A stretch of DNA of 39,207 nucleotides, taken from Acidaminococcaceae bacterium. GTDB lineage: Bacteria; Bacillota; Negativicutes; Acidaminococcales; Acidaminococcaceae. The first letter of the stretch is position 1. Every line of letters starts with the position of its first letter. The notes under the pieces were generated by a model that searched no databases, was not told where the DNA came from, and was given only the letters and a program-made list of their open reading frames with translations. The stretch spans positions 1-39,207 of the forward strand of contig JAFQZL010000020.1 in assembly GCA_017405945.1 (NCBI GenBank), read 5' to 3'. The position numbers and the translations under genes are program-made. Shown here piece after piece: positions 6,307 to 15,283 of the stretch.

Positions 6307-7203
6307 TTAAAATTTCTTCCATCCAAGATTCTTTGTCCGTATTTTTTCCTTGTTTTCTTCCAACAGTTTCTTTTCGCCTGCCGAAGGGTTGAACGGGTCT
6401 ATCACACGGAATGTCATAAGGCCGTTCCAATGCTTATCCCCTGTTTCCCGTAATATCCGCCCGGTCCCGTATTCTACCTCGTCCAAGGCCATATCCGCCA
6501 TACGGTTATAGGCAATCGCCTTGTCTATACCGCCGGTAAGATTGCTTAACACGATCCCCTGCTGCGCAGCCCCGGCAATACCTTCCGTTTGGATAGCCCC
6601 TATATCCAAAATCTGGTTATTGGCATTTTCCATTCCCTGCATGGTGGAACGGGTGACTGCCATGTGGTCGTCCATAGCCTTCGTCCTGTGAAGGCTCAAC
6701 CCGTAACCGATGTCCGTGGGGATAGCCAATGCGTCAAAATGGTCAACCCGCATCGCAATGACGGTGTCTTCCGGATCAACCTCCGGGTCTATCACGGTCT
6801 CCCCTGACAAAAGGACGCCGGGGCGTTGTGCCTCTTTATCTTCGGCCGTTTCCGGCATCTTTATCCTGGCAAGCCGTTCCACTTCAATATCAAGCGTCGT
6901 GGCCAGCCTCTCTTTACGAAGCCCGAACAAGTCCTGGATGGACTGCGTAATCTTCTTGAATTCATCTAATATCTTTATGTTCGCAGAAAAAATCGTGGCA
7001 TCAAATACCGGGATCGCCCCTCCTACGATGCCAAGATACGCTGCAAAATGATCCGCGTATTTGTGCGTCGTCCGGAACATCCCGCCATTCCCGTTATCAT
7101 AATAATAATGATGGTGCCTCGCAAAAACGGGAAGGGCGAAAGAAACGCAAAGCAAACCCGTCAGGACCAGTGTCCCAAGTTTTCTTACTCTTGCCCTATT
7201 CAA
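6307..7203 (-). CDS. exported conjugation-operon protein, unknown family
   Basis: A 298-residue protein with a signal peptide (basic RARVRK, hydrophobic 10-25, cleavage around FARHHHYYY). The mature part begins with a His/Tyr-rich stretch and is otherwise helical, with a hydrophobic glycine-rich segment at about 57-72 and a coiled-coil-like region. The start is TTG at 7203, overlapping the stop of the NlpC/P60-TrbL gene by 8 bp. No ATG gives a complete signal peptide. As the last gene of the main operon, after two VirB6-like proteins, it is likely a periplasmic T4SS-associated component or VirB5-like accessory. It is not recognisable by motif. Confidence 0.72.
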   Translation of the reverse strand: MNRARVRKLGTLVLTGLLCVSFALPVFARHHHYYYDNGNGGMFRTTHKYADHFAAYLGIVGGAIPVFDATIFSANIKILDEFKKITQSIQDLFGLRKERLATTLDIEVERLARIKMPETAEDKEAQRPGVLLSGETVIDPEVDPEDTVIAMRVDHFDALAIPTDIGYGLSLHRTKAMDDHMAVTRSTMQGMENANNQILDIGAIQTEGIAGAAQQGIVLSNLTGGIDKAIAYNRMADMALDEVEYGTGRILRETGDKHWNGLMTFRVIDPFNPSAGEKKLLEENKEKIRTKNLGWKKF

Positions 7204-8674
7204 GGAGATCCCCCACTTTCTTTGTAGAAAAATATATAGTCGAGGAAATGCCGATCAGCGTCAGACATACGTTGTAATACTCCGCAAGCGATTTGTAATC
7301 ATCAGCGTTAAGATAATCAAACCCGTTGAAATTGATATTGACCGGAGGCATGTTCTGTAAAAACTCCAAGGCCGCCGCCACGGTAAGACAGATCGTTATG
7401 AGCCGGATCGTAGCGGATCCCATCCCCCGCCTTGCCCCGGCGAACAGCCGTATGGCGTTTGTGATTTTCTTCAGGGCCAGGGGCGAAAACGCAAGACCTA
7501 TGAGCGAAAAGATCCCGCATATATAAAAGTTTATATATGACAGCAGGATAAACAATCCCAAAAGCGTTAAAACCAACATTGACAAAGTTGACATAATCAA
7601 GATGGCGGTTACACGAGGAAGATTGTTTAACACACCGAACAAAGTGAGCTTCCCTACTTCGTTTAACGCAGGCATCAGATAGGACATACCTTTTTGAACG
7701 ATCAGCTGGGGCTGTGTGATCGCATTGACCACATTGTCTGCTGCGGAAGGCGAAATTGTGATTACAGAATTCTTTATAAAATCAAGGAAAAAATCGTTAA
7801 GAATCGTATCCCAATTATAAAACAGAAAGAACAGAAATCCGTAACGGATAATCTTCTCAATGAAAAACCTGTCTGTCCCGTTTATGGTCATTCCGCCAAT
7901 TATGAAGATGGGGACAAAATCTATGATGGCACATAACAGGATGGTCAGGCCCAACGCCGGTTTTAAATACTGCAGCCCGTCTTTGCAAAAATCCGTTATT
8001 TTATCGGCCAGGTCATTCAATACCGTCCCGAAGTTGGCAAGGACCTCAAAATTCCACGGGATTTTAACGTCTGCTATCTCATACATCGCGTCCTTCATAT
8101 TGGCCGCAGTATTCGGCACACCGGCCTTTACCGCTTCCCATACGTTTTTCATCTTGTTCCAGTCGGACGTGTCGAAGACAACCATCTTGTTGTTGGTGGC
8201 TTCGGAAACAGAACCCCATCCCTGCTGTGCGCCAAAAATACCATTAGCCACAGAAAGCGGATGTGTCTTTACTCCATCTCCTGACTGCCTGCTACAGACC
8301 ATCCCGTCCCCAAGATAAATTCCGACATGATGGACCCAGTCTACCATATCACCCGGTTTAGGTACATACCCGTCTCCTATAGAATGATAGGCTCCAATTC
8401 TTCTAAAATCATCGTCGTTAACAACAATGTTTCCGGAAAAATCAAGATTGGCTCCGGCTGCAGCGTAAATAAAAGCCACGAAACTATCACACTGAATTCT
8501 GGGATTGCTTGTCACTCCGCCCATCCATTGCTCACCATCCGGACGGCTTGCTGCCAGCGCAGCAGCCAATTCCCCGAATGGAACGATTTGCGCCTGTTCG
8601 GAGGATTCTTCAGCGGATACGGGCGAAGAAAGAAGGGAGCAGAGCAACAAAATGGTGATTATCTTTTTTAACAT
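7196..8674 (-). CDS. NlpC/P60-like domain fused to TrbL/VirB6-like membrane protein
   Basis: A 492-residue protein. Signal peptide 1-21; then an NlpC/P60-type cysteine peptidase-like domain at about 30-170 with C62 (RIQCDSFVAF) and H116 (HHVGIYLGDG), the expected Cys and His of a cell-wall endopeptidase. A linker follows to about 235, then five or six hydrophobic segments (about 240-265, 275-292, 325-400, 410-435, 465-485) typical of TrbL/VirB6 inner-membrane channel proteins. The third catalytic residue is not certain. Fusion of a wall hydrolase with the channel subunit would couple murein opening to channel assembly. It follows a separate TrbL homologue at 8706-9806. RBS GAGGTGGGG. Confidence 0.82.
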   Translation of the reverse strand: MLKKIITILLLCSLLSSPVSAEESSEQAQIVPFGELAAALAASRPDGEQWMGGVTSNPRIQCDSFVAFIYAAAGANLDFSGNIVVNDDDFRRIGAYHSIGDGYVPKPGDMVDWVHHVGIYLGDGMVCSRQSGDGVKTHPLSVANGIFGAQQGWGSVSEATNNKMVVFDTSDWNKMKNVWEAVKAGVPNTAANMKDAMYEIADVKIPWNFEVLANFGTVLNDLADKITDFCKDGLQYLKPALGLTILLCAIIDFVPIFIIGGMTINGTDRFFIEKIIRYGFLFFLFYNWDTILNDFFLDFIKNSVITISPSAADNVVNAITQPQLIVQKGMSYLMPALNEVGKLTLFGVLNNLPRVTAILIMSTLSMLVLTLLGLFILLSYINFYICGIFSLIGLAFSPLALKKITNAIRLFAGARRGMGSATIRLITICLTVAAALEFLQNMPPVNINFNGFDYLNADDYKSLAEYYNVCLTLIGISSTIYFSTKKVGDLLE

Positions 8675-8705
8675 TGCCCCACCTCTATCCTTGACAGTGT
8701 TTATA

Positions 8706-9806
8706 TTAGAACCATTTTTTTACCCAAGCAGCAGCCTGCTGGACTTTTTTAGACCTGGCAACCGCCCGACCGGCCCTAAAACCACCTCTGACTACGTTAC
8801 TGCCGTAATAATAACCCGTTCTCCCAAGACCGAACGCCCGGCCTGTGCCAGCAACAGCGGTACCCGCCGAGAGATTCGGATTGCCGTCAAGCAACCCGGC
8901 GGCAAGTTCCGGTAACAGCCATACAAGAAGCGCCGTCAGAAACACCATCGCCATGATATTGAACATGTCACCAAAACTCATGGATCTGCCAAGCGGCTCC
9001 GCCGACTGCGCTAACCACGTAAAGGTTTTTGTATTGCTCTGCAACAAAAGCAAAATAAAGTACAGCACCATCATCTTGATCCCGAAATGAAAGACGCCGT
9101 TTACCGACTTATTGAAATATGTTTCCGTCCAGCGCAACATCCCAAACGGCATCATCAGCATCGTTATACAGGTAAACATCGCAAATTCAATATTTACCAG
9201 CACAAGAGAAAACGCCATCCAATAAAAACATGCTTTAACAACAAGGTACGTGATCAGCGAAAAGATATGCAGGGGTATTTGTGACAATGCGTCTTGAACG
9301 AAACCAAGACCGGAAGTAGACGTAGAAGCCGCCGAACCTTTGGCAAGCGCACTTGCCAATTCCCCTGTTAATACGTCGCTTTGACGTATAATAGCCGAAG
9401 GCTTCAAAATTTCTGTTACATCAGTTCCTCCCCCGGCAACCAAACCGGCTGTCCGGAAACTGGTGAAGATCATATTAAGTATATCCGCCCACGACAGGGC
9501 CAGCATGATAAAAAACGAGGTCTTCAACACTACCCCGACCATCTGCTGCAACCGCCATTCCCCTGTATATAACGCCCAATTCGTACAGAGACTGATAATT
9601 GCAAAAACGCCGATCAGATACAGGGCCTGGTTCTGCAAATTGAACGTCCCGTCTATTGCAAAATCCATAAACACGCTCTGCAAATTATCAAACGTTCCCG
9701 GTTCCGCCGCATTCATGCTCGTCGCATTATCGGAGATAGCCGCAAAGCAAACGGACTGCATCAACATAAGATACAGAGTGATTCCTAAAATCCGTAACCT
9801 CCGCAT
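8706..9806 (-). CDS. trbL: TrbL/VirB6-type inner-membrane channel protein
   Basis: A 366-residue polytopic membrane protein. A signal-like N-terminus (SVCFAA) precedes hydrophobic segments at about 63-80, 90-115, 180-215, 240-262 and 288-312. The basic glycine-rich tail (GRAFGLGRTGYYYGSNVVRGGFRAGR shortened here as GRAFGLGR...GRAVAR) is typical of TrbL. Known role: VirB6/TrbL proteins form part of the inner-membrane translocation channel of P-type T4SS. It lies directly after the TrbJ/VirB5 gene, the order seen in trb operons. Start preceded by AGGAGG. Confidence 0.88.
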   Translation of the reverse strand: MRRLRILGITLYLMLMQSVCFAAISDNATSMNAAEPGTFDNLQSVFMDFAIDGTFNLQNQALYLIGVFAIISLCTNWALYTGEWRLQQMVGVVLKTSFFIMLALSWADILNMIFTSFRTAGLVAGGGTDVTEILKPSAIIRQSDVLTGELASALAKGSAASTSTSGLGFVQDALSQIPLHIFSLITYLVVKACFYWMAFSLVLVNIEFAMFTCITMLMMPFGMLRWTETYFNKSVNGVFHFGIKMMVLYFILLLLQSNTKTFTWLAQSAEPLGRSMSFGDMFNIMAMVFLTALLVWLLPELAAGLLDGNPNLSAGTAVAGTGRAFGLGRTGYYYGSNVVRGGFRAGRAVARSKKVQQAAAWVKKWF

Positions 9807-9818
9807 AACCGCCTCCTG

Positions 9819-10622
9819 TTAATTAAACAACCCGGACCAGGCGTGCTGTTTCTTCTTTGTGCCATAGTCCAGCAGGTCTTTTGGTTTTTCTGTCTCACCG
9901 GCGCCTTGCGCTCTCTTTTCTGCAGATTTCCGTTCAACCTCGCCACGTGCAATACCCGCCTGCACCTCATTCCGCACAAGCTGTTCATCAGCCTGACGGT
10001 TGATCATACGCTGCTGGCCGTTCAGCACGTTCACGCCGGACAGGATATACTGCAGCTGTGACCGTTTTGCCGCGATCATATTGTTGATCTGCTGCAGGGC
10101 AAGGACGCTCTTTTCCGTCTGGCTTTTCTTTGTCAGCGTCGTAATGTCCTGCTCAACTTCGGCGGCACGGTCCATCAGATCCTTCCGGCTCTGGTCTATC
10201 GCGTCGTTGGATTTCTTCCTCTGCGCCTCGATCTTGTCCGCCGCCTTGGCCAGGTTCAGGATGATGTCCCCGTTATTGCTGCCAAGCGTAATTGAATCGA
10301 CGACATCAAACATTTCGGAAACAGGCATCTCCGGGAATACTTCCTCATTTTTTATCGTGGCCTTAATATTGTTCAGCTGGTTCATCAGGACCGTCTGGAA
10401 CGCGTTGTGGTCGAAATTCCTGATCTGGTCATATGTCTGTTTAAACCAGTCGTACTGACCTTTCAGCATATTGTACTGTTTGATAACTTCCTGCAGCTGG
10501 GCATAAATCTTCGTATAGTTCGTCGCATCATGTACGGGATACGCTGCGTGTGCCACGCCGTAAGGCAATACAAAATACCCAGCCAATGCCAGCGTCAGCA
10601 CCAAGCTCTTTAAACGTTTCAT
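9819..10622 (-). CDS. trbJ: VirB5/TrbJ-like periplasmic pilus component
   Basis: A 267-residue protein with a signal peptide (cleavage AHA/AYP near 27). The mature start YPVHDATNYTKIYAQL matches the VirB5/TrbJ pattern PV-D-x-(A/T)N followed by long amphipathic helices; most of the remainder is predicted helical and coiled-coil. In the family it is a minor pilus-tip or adhesion subunit. It overlaps the upstream gene by 4 bp (ATGA) and lies immediately before trbL, in conserved order. The C-terminus is basic and disordered. Confidence 0.85.
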   Translation of the reverse strand: MKRLKSLVLTLALAGYFVLPYGVAHAAYPVHDATNYTKIYAQLQEVIKQYNMLKGQYDWFKQTYDQIRNFDHNAFQTVLMNQLNNIKATIKNEEVFPEMPVSEMFDVVDSITLGSNNGDIILNLAKAADKIEAQRKKSNDAIDQSRKDLMDRAAEVEQDITTLTKKSQTEKSVLALQQINNMIAAKRSQLQYILSGVNVLNGQQRMINRQADEQLVRNEVQAGIARGEVERKSAEKRAQGAGETEKPKDLLDYGTKKKQHAWSGLFN

Positions 10623-11074
10623 GCCGTCCCCTCCTCAACTTCTTCAAAATTGTATATCAAAAAGTGAACATGGACATAGTTTTCCAGCTGGTCCAAATGA
10701 CCTACCGCAAGTACGACGAGGCCCGTCCGTTCCTCTATGCTTTTCATCATCTCGAAAACCTTGTGGATCATCTCATCCGTAAAAACAAGTTCTTCGTCAT
10801 CCTTCCATTCAAACCGGCCCGCGGCCAATTTATCGAAATCCACTTCCTTAAAAAAATTTAAATAAGTGTCCTCAAATTCTTTCCGGTCATCCAGCTCCTC
10901 CGGAAACGTAAAATATTCTTCCTTATCCATGTCTCTCGTCAGGAAAAAGATATTTTCGCCCGTAAATTCATTCGTCGCGTGCTGATCCGGTTCCGTACGG
11001 AGCAGATGTTGCAAAGTCTCGTTTAACTCTTTCTCATTATCAAAACTGAAAAAACCGTCGCCAGTAAATTCCAT
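10619..11074 (-). CDS. acidic cytoplasmic hypothetical protein
   Basis: A 151-residue, strongly acidic protein (many E/D; FTGDGFFSF, EEYFTFPEELDD) without signal peptide or membrane span. A C-terminal segment with VLAVGHLDQLENYVHVHFLIYN looks like a buried alpha/beta unit. Not recognised. Sandwiched between the TraF-type peptidase and TrbJ genes with overlapping ends, so it is a genuine member of the conjugation operon. RBS AGGAGGG. Confidence 0.72.
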   Translation of the reverse strand: MEFTGDGFFSFDNEKELNETLQHLLRTEPDQHATNEFTGENIFFLTRDMDKEEYFTFPEELDDRKEFEDTYLNFFKEVDFDKLAAGRFEWKDDEELVFTDEMIHKVFEMMKSIEERTGLVVLAVGHLDQLENYVHVHFLIYNFEEVEEGTA

Positions 11075-11089
11075 ATTGCCCTCCTGTTC

Positions 11090-11590
11090 TTATCCCTTCG
11101 CAAACAGCCGCGCCAATGGTCCATATGGCAACAGCATTCTTACTTTCGCCCGGATCCTGTCCCGTTTCATGGGGCCGAGATACCGGCTGTCAAAACTTTC
11201 GTCGGTGCCATTCAGCAGCAAACACGAGTCTTTCGGAACGATATACGCTCCTTTTTTCAGCTGCGGAAGCTGGCGTGCCGGTTTTACAGGGAAAAGCTGT
11301 CCCCGTATTGTGACCCCCCGGTTATCGACGATATATACATCGCCCGGAAACCCTTTGACCTGTTTCAGGAGCAGGTATCCTTCCTTCAATGCGGCCACGT
11401 CCCTGTCCAGGGCGACGACCACGTAATCGTCGTACTTCAGCGTATCATCCAAGCATCGCATGTATATACCGCAGGGAGCGGACGCCGTCCGGTTCACATA
11501 AAAAATTTCCTGTCCGGCAAGGTACGTGCCTGCGGCCAATATAGTTATCACCGCTAATATCCCTATCAAGATAACTTTACAACATTTCAT
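11090..11590 (-). CDS. traF: TraF-type conjugative signal peptidase (S26C)
   Basis: A 166-residue membrane-anchored serine peptidase of the LepB/TraF class. One N-terminal transmembrane helix (7-24), then the nucleophile S38 in ASAPCGIY, the TraF form of the S26 serine box. The general-base K76 lies in LLLKQVKGFPGD, the KxVxGxPGD box. The short length without a large LepB insert is typical of TraF. Known role: processing or cyclising the VirB2/TrbC-type pilin. The presumed substrate is the VirB2 homologue at 19249-19662. Start at ATG 11590 after AAGGA. Confidence 0.9.
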   Translation of the reverse strand: MKCCKVILIGILAVITILAAGTYLAGQEIFYVNRTASAPCGIYMRCLDDTLKYDDYVVVALDRDVAALKEGYLLLKQVKGFPGDVYIVDNRGVTIRGQLFPVKPARQLPQLKKGAYIVPKDSCLLLNGTDESFDSRYLGPMKRDRIRAKVRMLLPYGPLARLFAKG

Positions 11591-11608
11591 AATTATCCTT
11601 GCATTTTT

Positions 11609-12532
11609 TTATGCTTTTTCCAGTAAGCTGTCAAAATACGAGGCATAGAGGGATATTGTATCGGTTAATTTTTTCAAAAACTGTTCCCCCGTCCCGCGTT
11701 TTAGGAAAAATTTATATTTGTATTCCCGATACACAGGGGACACATACATCCAAAACAGGTCCTCCAGCCGCACTCCCCATTTTGATATGAATATGATATT
11801 TTCTTGGTTATCCTTCCCTTTCAGCGAGCGGTACACCTTATTCCGTTTTAGCGCCGCATCCGTGAACAGGAAACCCATATCCTGCCTTATTTTTTCGTCG
11901 CATTTGTGGCAGAATCCGCAGGGCTTTCCGTCGATGGGAAAATAACAGAACCGGATGTACCGGAAAACATCCTCGTATCCCCATTCGCATATCTTTTTCC
12001 ACATGGCGGGATTTGAATACCCGTAGATCGGGCATCTCAAGTTCCCGAACAACCGATACACGTCCGGGTCCGAATCGGACTTATCAAGATAACTGCCAAA
12101 CCCGTCCTCCGCAACCTTCAGCTTTCCTTTTTCCAGCAGGAGGCGTGTGATATGCCCCGGGTTCTCAAAGTACGGCTCCTGCCCCCAGCAAAGCCCTTTA
12201 TGGTTCTTCGCAAACTCGGCAAGATACCGTTGCTGGTCCCCTAAAGTGTATGGTTCCCCTGCAAATTTTCTATAGGATTCCGTCACGTCGTCAGACGGCA
12301 TAAAATACTTTTGTTTCACGTGTTTGACAGGCAAAATGGTTGCCTTCAAATCACTTTTTGCTTTTATGCGGTCATAAAGATGACGTAACGCATAATGCTC
12401 GTCCTTCTGGACAGAACGTTCTATTTCCAAATAATACGGCTGGATCACCGCGTCATGTTCCCTTGCGAGCAGGCACAACATGAATGTCGAATCCAAACCG
12501 CCCGTCCAAAGTATTTCAATTCGTTTCGCCAT
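11609..12532 (-). CDS. QueC-like PP-loop ATPase with zinc-cysteine cluster
   Basis: A 307-residue N-type ATP pyrophosphatase. The PP-loop TGGLDST lies at 10-16 (ILWTGGLDS, the SGGxDS box). Cysteines C196-x8-C205-x2-C208-x2-C211 (FC...KPCGFCHKC) have exactly the spacing of the structural zinc site in QueC (7-cyano-7-deazaguanine synthase). The protein is longer than housekeeping QueC (about 230), with extra sequence between the PP-loop and the Cys cluster and a C-terminal helical extension. No other queuosine or dpd genes are nearby, so a tRNA-modification role is doubtful. QueC-like proteins also occur in anti-phage systems (QatC, type IV CBASS). The GTG/TTG-extended start at 12562 would include the AGGAG, so ATG 12532 is chosen. 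Confidence 0.8.
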   Translation of the reverse strand: MAKRIEILWTGGLDSTFMLCLLAREHDAVIQPYYLEIERSVQKDEHYALRHLYDRIKAKSDLKATILPVKHVKQKYFMPSDDVTESYRKFAGEPYTLGDQQRYLAEFAKNHKGLCWGQEPYFENPGHITRLLLEKGKLKVAEDGFGSYLDKSDSDPDVYRLFGNLRCPIYGYSNPAMWKKICEWGYEDVFRYIRFCYFPIDGKPCGFCHKCDEKIRQDMGFLFTDAALKRNKVYRSLKGKDNQENIIFISKWGVRLEDLFWMYVSPVYREYKYKFFLKRGTGEQFLKKLTDTISLYASYFDSLLEKA

Positions 12533-12564
12533 GTTTTTCCCTACCTTCTCCTCTTTATCCAAGC

Positions 12565-12661
12565 CCCCCGAAACCGAGGGTGTTGGATAAAAAGGAGATA
12601 TCCGACCCGATGCCGCAAGGCATCGGGCGGATTCCCGTTTCTGGGGATAATCGTTATCCCC
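12565..12661 (-). promoter_or_regulatory. three consecutive stem-loops between adhesin and QueC-like genes
   Basis: In transcription order: GGGGATAA-loop-TTATCCCC (12643-12661), CCCGATGCC-loop-GGCATCGGG (12606-12627), and a weaker C-rich/G-rich stem (12565-12580). None has a clear U-run directly behind it. They probably cause partial termination or stabilise mRNA, setting different levels for the adhesin and the downstream genes. Confidence 0.55.
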
Positions 12662-12673
12662 TGTTATTCATTT

Positions 12674-15253
12674 TTAATGCTGTTTGTTGTAAGCCTGCCC
12701 GTCTTCCTGCGTGTGAATATCTGCGATATACTGGGTGTTATCGGACGAAGGAACGGCTTTTTTCGCTTTTTCGTCTGCTTCTACCTGACGCAGCTCCGGT
12801 GCGAACTCCTGCAGATGGGACCGTTCCACTTTTGCGCCACGGCTCAAAGCGCGGAACAGCATCTGTGCATACTCGTAACGGCTCATCCGGCGGTCGCCCT
12901 TGAATTCGCCGTCAGGATAACCTTCAACGAACCCGTTGCCCTTCAGCGTCTCAACAGAATTCCTTGCCCAGTGGTCGTTGGGGATATCCGGGAACGCGGA
13001 TTTCTTCGCGTCGATCAGGGAGAATTTCTCTGCCCATTTTTCCAGTTTTGCCAACCGTTTAGCAAGGTCATTGTTTTCACGGCGCAGCGCATCGTTGTCC
13101 TTCTGGTATTCGGACTTCGGAGTGCCGAAGCTGAAAGTCAGCCCGCCAGCTACCATATTCTCGCCGGAACCGAAAGTGGCGCCGACATTCATGCTGACAT
13201 TACGGTCGAAATGATACTGCCCGCCGATAGCCATCGCGGTCTTGTTCCGGTAGTTGCCAACGCCCATGGCCATGTTGAATTTCTGTCCCGGACGATAATC
13301 GTGATAATGCAGTCCTGCCAACGCAGCTGCGTTAGCACCGACCTTGTTCATCCGGGTATCCATATCGTCCAGTCTCCTGTTCAGGGAGCCGTCCGGCAAC
13401 AGAACGTCGCCTGTAACCACTTTATCGGCAGTCAGCGTGCCGCCAACGTTTGCGTCGCCGTCCACCTGTAAGTCCCCGCCGACATGGGTATTGCCTTTCA
13501 GGTTGGAATCGCCGTCTACCCACAGGTCCTTGTTGATATGGGTTGTACCCTTGATATTGCTGTCCCCGTTAACGGTCAGGTCTTTTTCGATAGTGGTGTT
13601 CCCTTTGATATTGGTATCACCGTTGACCGTCAGATCCTGTTCAATAGTGGTGTTCCCGCCGATGTTGGTATCGCCATCCACCTGCAAGTTCTTATATAAG
13701 TGGCTGTCGCCTTTGATGTCAGTATCACCTTCAATAGTGGTATTTCCACCGATATTGGTGTCCCCGTCCACCTGAAGATTTTTATACAGATGGCTGTCAC
13801 CCTTGATGTCAGTATCGCCTTCAATGGTAGTGTTTCCACCAATGTTGGTGTCGCCGTCTACCTGAAGGTCTTTATACAGATGTGCATCATCTTTTACGTC
13901 CAGCGTGCCGTCAACAACGGTGTTCTTCAGGTTGGAATCGCCTTCCACAGTCAGGTCGCCTTTGATCAGCTGGTCGCCACGTACTTCCACGTATTTCTCA
14001 AAGACAGCATCATCGGAAACAGTCAAAGTCCCGTCAACAACGGTATTCTTCAAATTGGCGTCCCCGTCTACCTGCAGGTCGCCCTTCAAATGGCTGTCGC
14101 CGTCCACGTTGAGGTTTCCGCCGATGTTCGCGTCGCCTTCGGTCTTAATGGAGGCAAATTCGGGGTTCTTGTCAAACATGACTTCGATTTGTGTATTGCC
14201 GTCACCATCCTGGGAAACTTTCGTTTTGATGTTTTTCCCTTCGTATTCCCCGTCGTCTTTGCTTCCACCGCCCAAGAAGGATACCTTGGAGCCGAGCTTG
14301 GTAACGGTGTCATCACCGGAGTTGGCGCCAAAGGTCAGGCCGGTATCAACGACATCCTTCAAGGCGTCATCCAAAGCAGTGAGATTCTCGGAAACATTGT
14401 CATCTTTTTTGATATAGTTCCCGTCGTTGTCCAGCGAACCAATCTGGTCATCTAAAGCCTTTAAATTGGCGTTGACCGTGTTCCCTGTCTTAATATAAGT
14501 GCCGTTAGCAACATTCGCCGCACCGATCTTATCGTCCAATGCTTTCAGGTTTGCCGCCGTAGTGTTGTTTTTCTTGATGTAGTTCCCGTCAGCCGGACGC
14601 AGCTCGTTATAAGCAGTCCCGCCGTTGATCAGACCGGTGTTGCCGCTTGCCACGGTCCCGGTGCCGTTTACGTTGATGCCGTTGCCGTCTACCGTAACAT
14701 TCGTGCCGGCTTTCGCTGCGATACCGCCGGAGCCTACGGTAATGCCGTTGCCCGCTTTGGCAGCTACCGTGTATTCAGGAGCATCATCAGTTCCGCCTTT
14801 CGTGACAGTGACGCCGTTGCCAGCTTTCACAGATGTGTTACCGCCCCCGCCGCCAGCCCAGTTTTCAAAGGCTTCTTTAGCTGTTACGCCACCTAAAATG
14901 TTTTTGGCTTCGGCGTCTGTTAATCTATATACTTCAATATGCTCATTTCCTTCGGTCCCGGCGCCTACAACATCCTGCCTATACAGGGCGACATCCCCGT
15001 TAGCCCCATCTGCCGCAATGTAATATGTGGAATTGCCGCCTGCGGAAAGGGCGCCGCTTTGTACTATGGAGACCATACCGCCCCGATGGCTAAGATTATG
15101 ATAATAAACATCCGTGCCGTCATACACTTTCGTAGCAGCCATGGCGGGTTTCGCCATCCACGGCATCGCCATGCTGCCTACCAGCGCCAGCGCGCCGATG
15201 GCCAAACATAGTTTTTTGCTTCCTGCAAACTTGCAAAACTGTTTTTTCTTCAT
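12674..15253 (-). CDS. trimeric autotransporter adhesin with YadA anchor and C-terminal SLH domain
   Basis: An 859-residue surface protein. A long signal peptide (1-39, ending AMA) is followed by a globular head to about 130, a GGGGG hinge, and YadA-type loops (VKAGNGVTVT). A stalk of repeats follows, including identical 30-residue units built on DGDTNIGGNTTIEGDTDIKG (DNA repeats about 13630-13900). The YadA-like beta-barrel anchor is at about 628-712 (ALAGLHYHDY...MAIGGQYHF). Unusually this is not terminal: a coiled coil (about 715-745) and an SLH domain (about 752-802, FPDIPNDHWA...GYPDGEFKG...MSRYEYAQ) follow, which would sit in the periplasm and bind peptidoglycan. It lies inside the conjugation operon and has its own promoter. 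Likely role: mating-pair contact (inference). Confidence 0.9.
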   Translation of the reverse strand: MKKKQFCKFAGSKKLCLAIGALALVGSMAMPWMAKPAMAATKVYDGTDVYYHNLSHRGGMVSIVQSGALSAGGNSTYYIAADGANGDVALYRQDVVGAGTEGNEHIEVYRLTDAEAKNILGGVTAKEAFENWAGGGGGNTSVKAGNGVTVTKGGTDDAPEYTVAAKAGNGITVGSGGIAAKAGTNVTVDGNGINVNGTGTVASGNTGLINGGTAYNELRPADGNYIKKNNTTAANLKALDDKIGAANVANGTYIKTGNTVNANLKALDDQIGSLDNDGNYIKKDDNVSENLTALDDALKDVVDTGLTFGANSGDDTVTKLGSKVSFLGGGSKDDGEYEGKNIKTKVSQDGDGNTQIEVMFDKNPEFASIKTEGDANIGGNLNVDGDSHLKGDLQVDGDANLKNTVVDGTLTVSDDAVFEKYVEVRGDQLIKGDLTVEGDSNLKNTVVDGTLDVKDDAHLYKDLQVDGDTNIGGNTTIEGDTDIKGDSHLYKNLQVDGDTNIGGNTTIEGDTDIKGDSHLYKNLQVDGDTNIGGNTTIEQDLTVNGDTNIKGNTTIEKDLTVNGDSNIKGTTHINKDLWVDGDSNLKGNTHVGGDLQVDGDANVGGTLTADKVVTGDVLLPDGSLNRRLDDMDTRMNKVGANAAALAGLHYHDYRPGQKFNMAMGVGNYRNKTAMAIGGQYHFDRNVSMNVGATFGSGENMVAGGLTFSFGTPKSEYQKDNDALRRENNDLAKRLAKLEKWAEKFSLIDAKKSAFPDIPNDHWARNSVETLKGNGFVEGYPDGEFKGDRRMSRYEYAQMLFRALSRGAKVERSHLQEFAPELRQVEADEKAKKAVPSSDNTQYIADIHTQEDGQAYNKQH

Positions 15254-15283
15254 ATCGCTTATCCTCCTAAAATTGATATATCT

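Noticed and set aside
12395..13471. 358-codon and similar plus-strand frames across the adhesin gene
   Set aside because: Shadow frames produced by the repetitive adhesin coding sequence; they cross the intergenic hairpins and have no recognisable start.
13480..13900. Regularly spaced direct repeats resembling a CRISPR-like array
   Set aside because: Period of 90 nt within the adhesin frame, encoding the 30-residue stalk repeat; no spacers and no cas genes.
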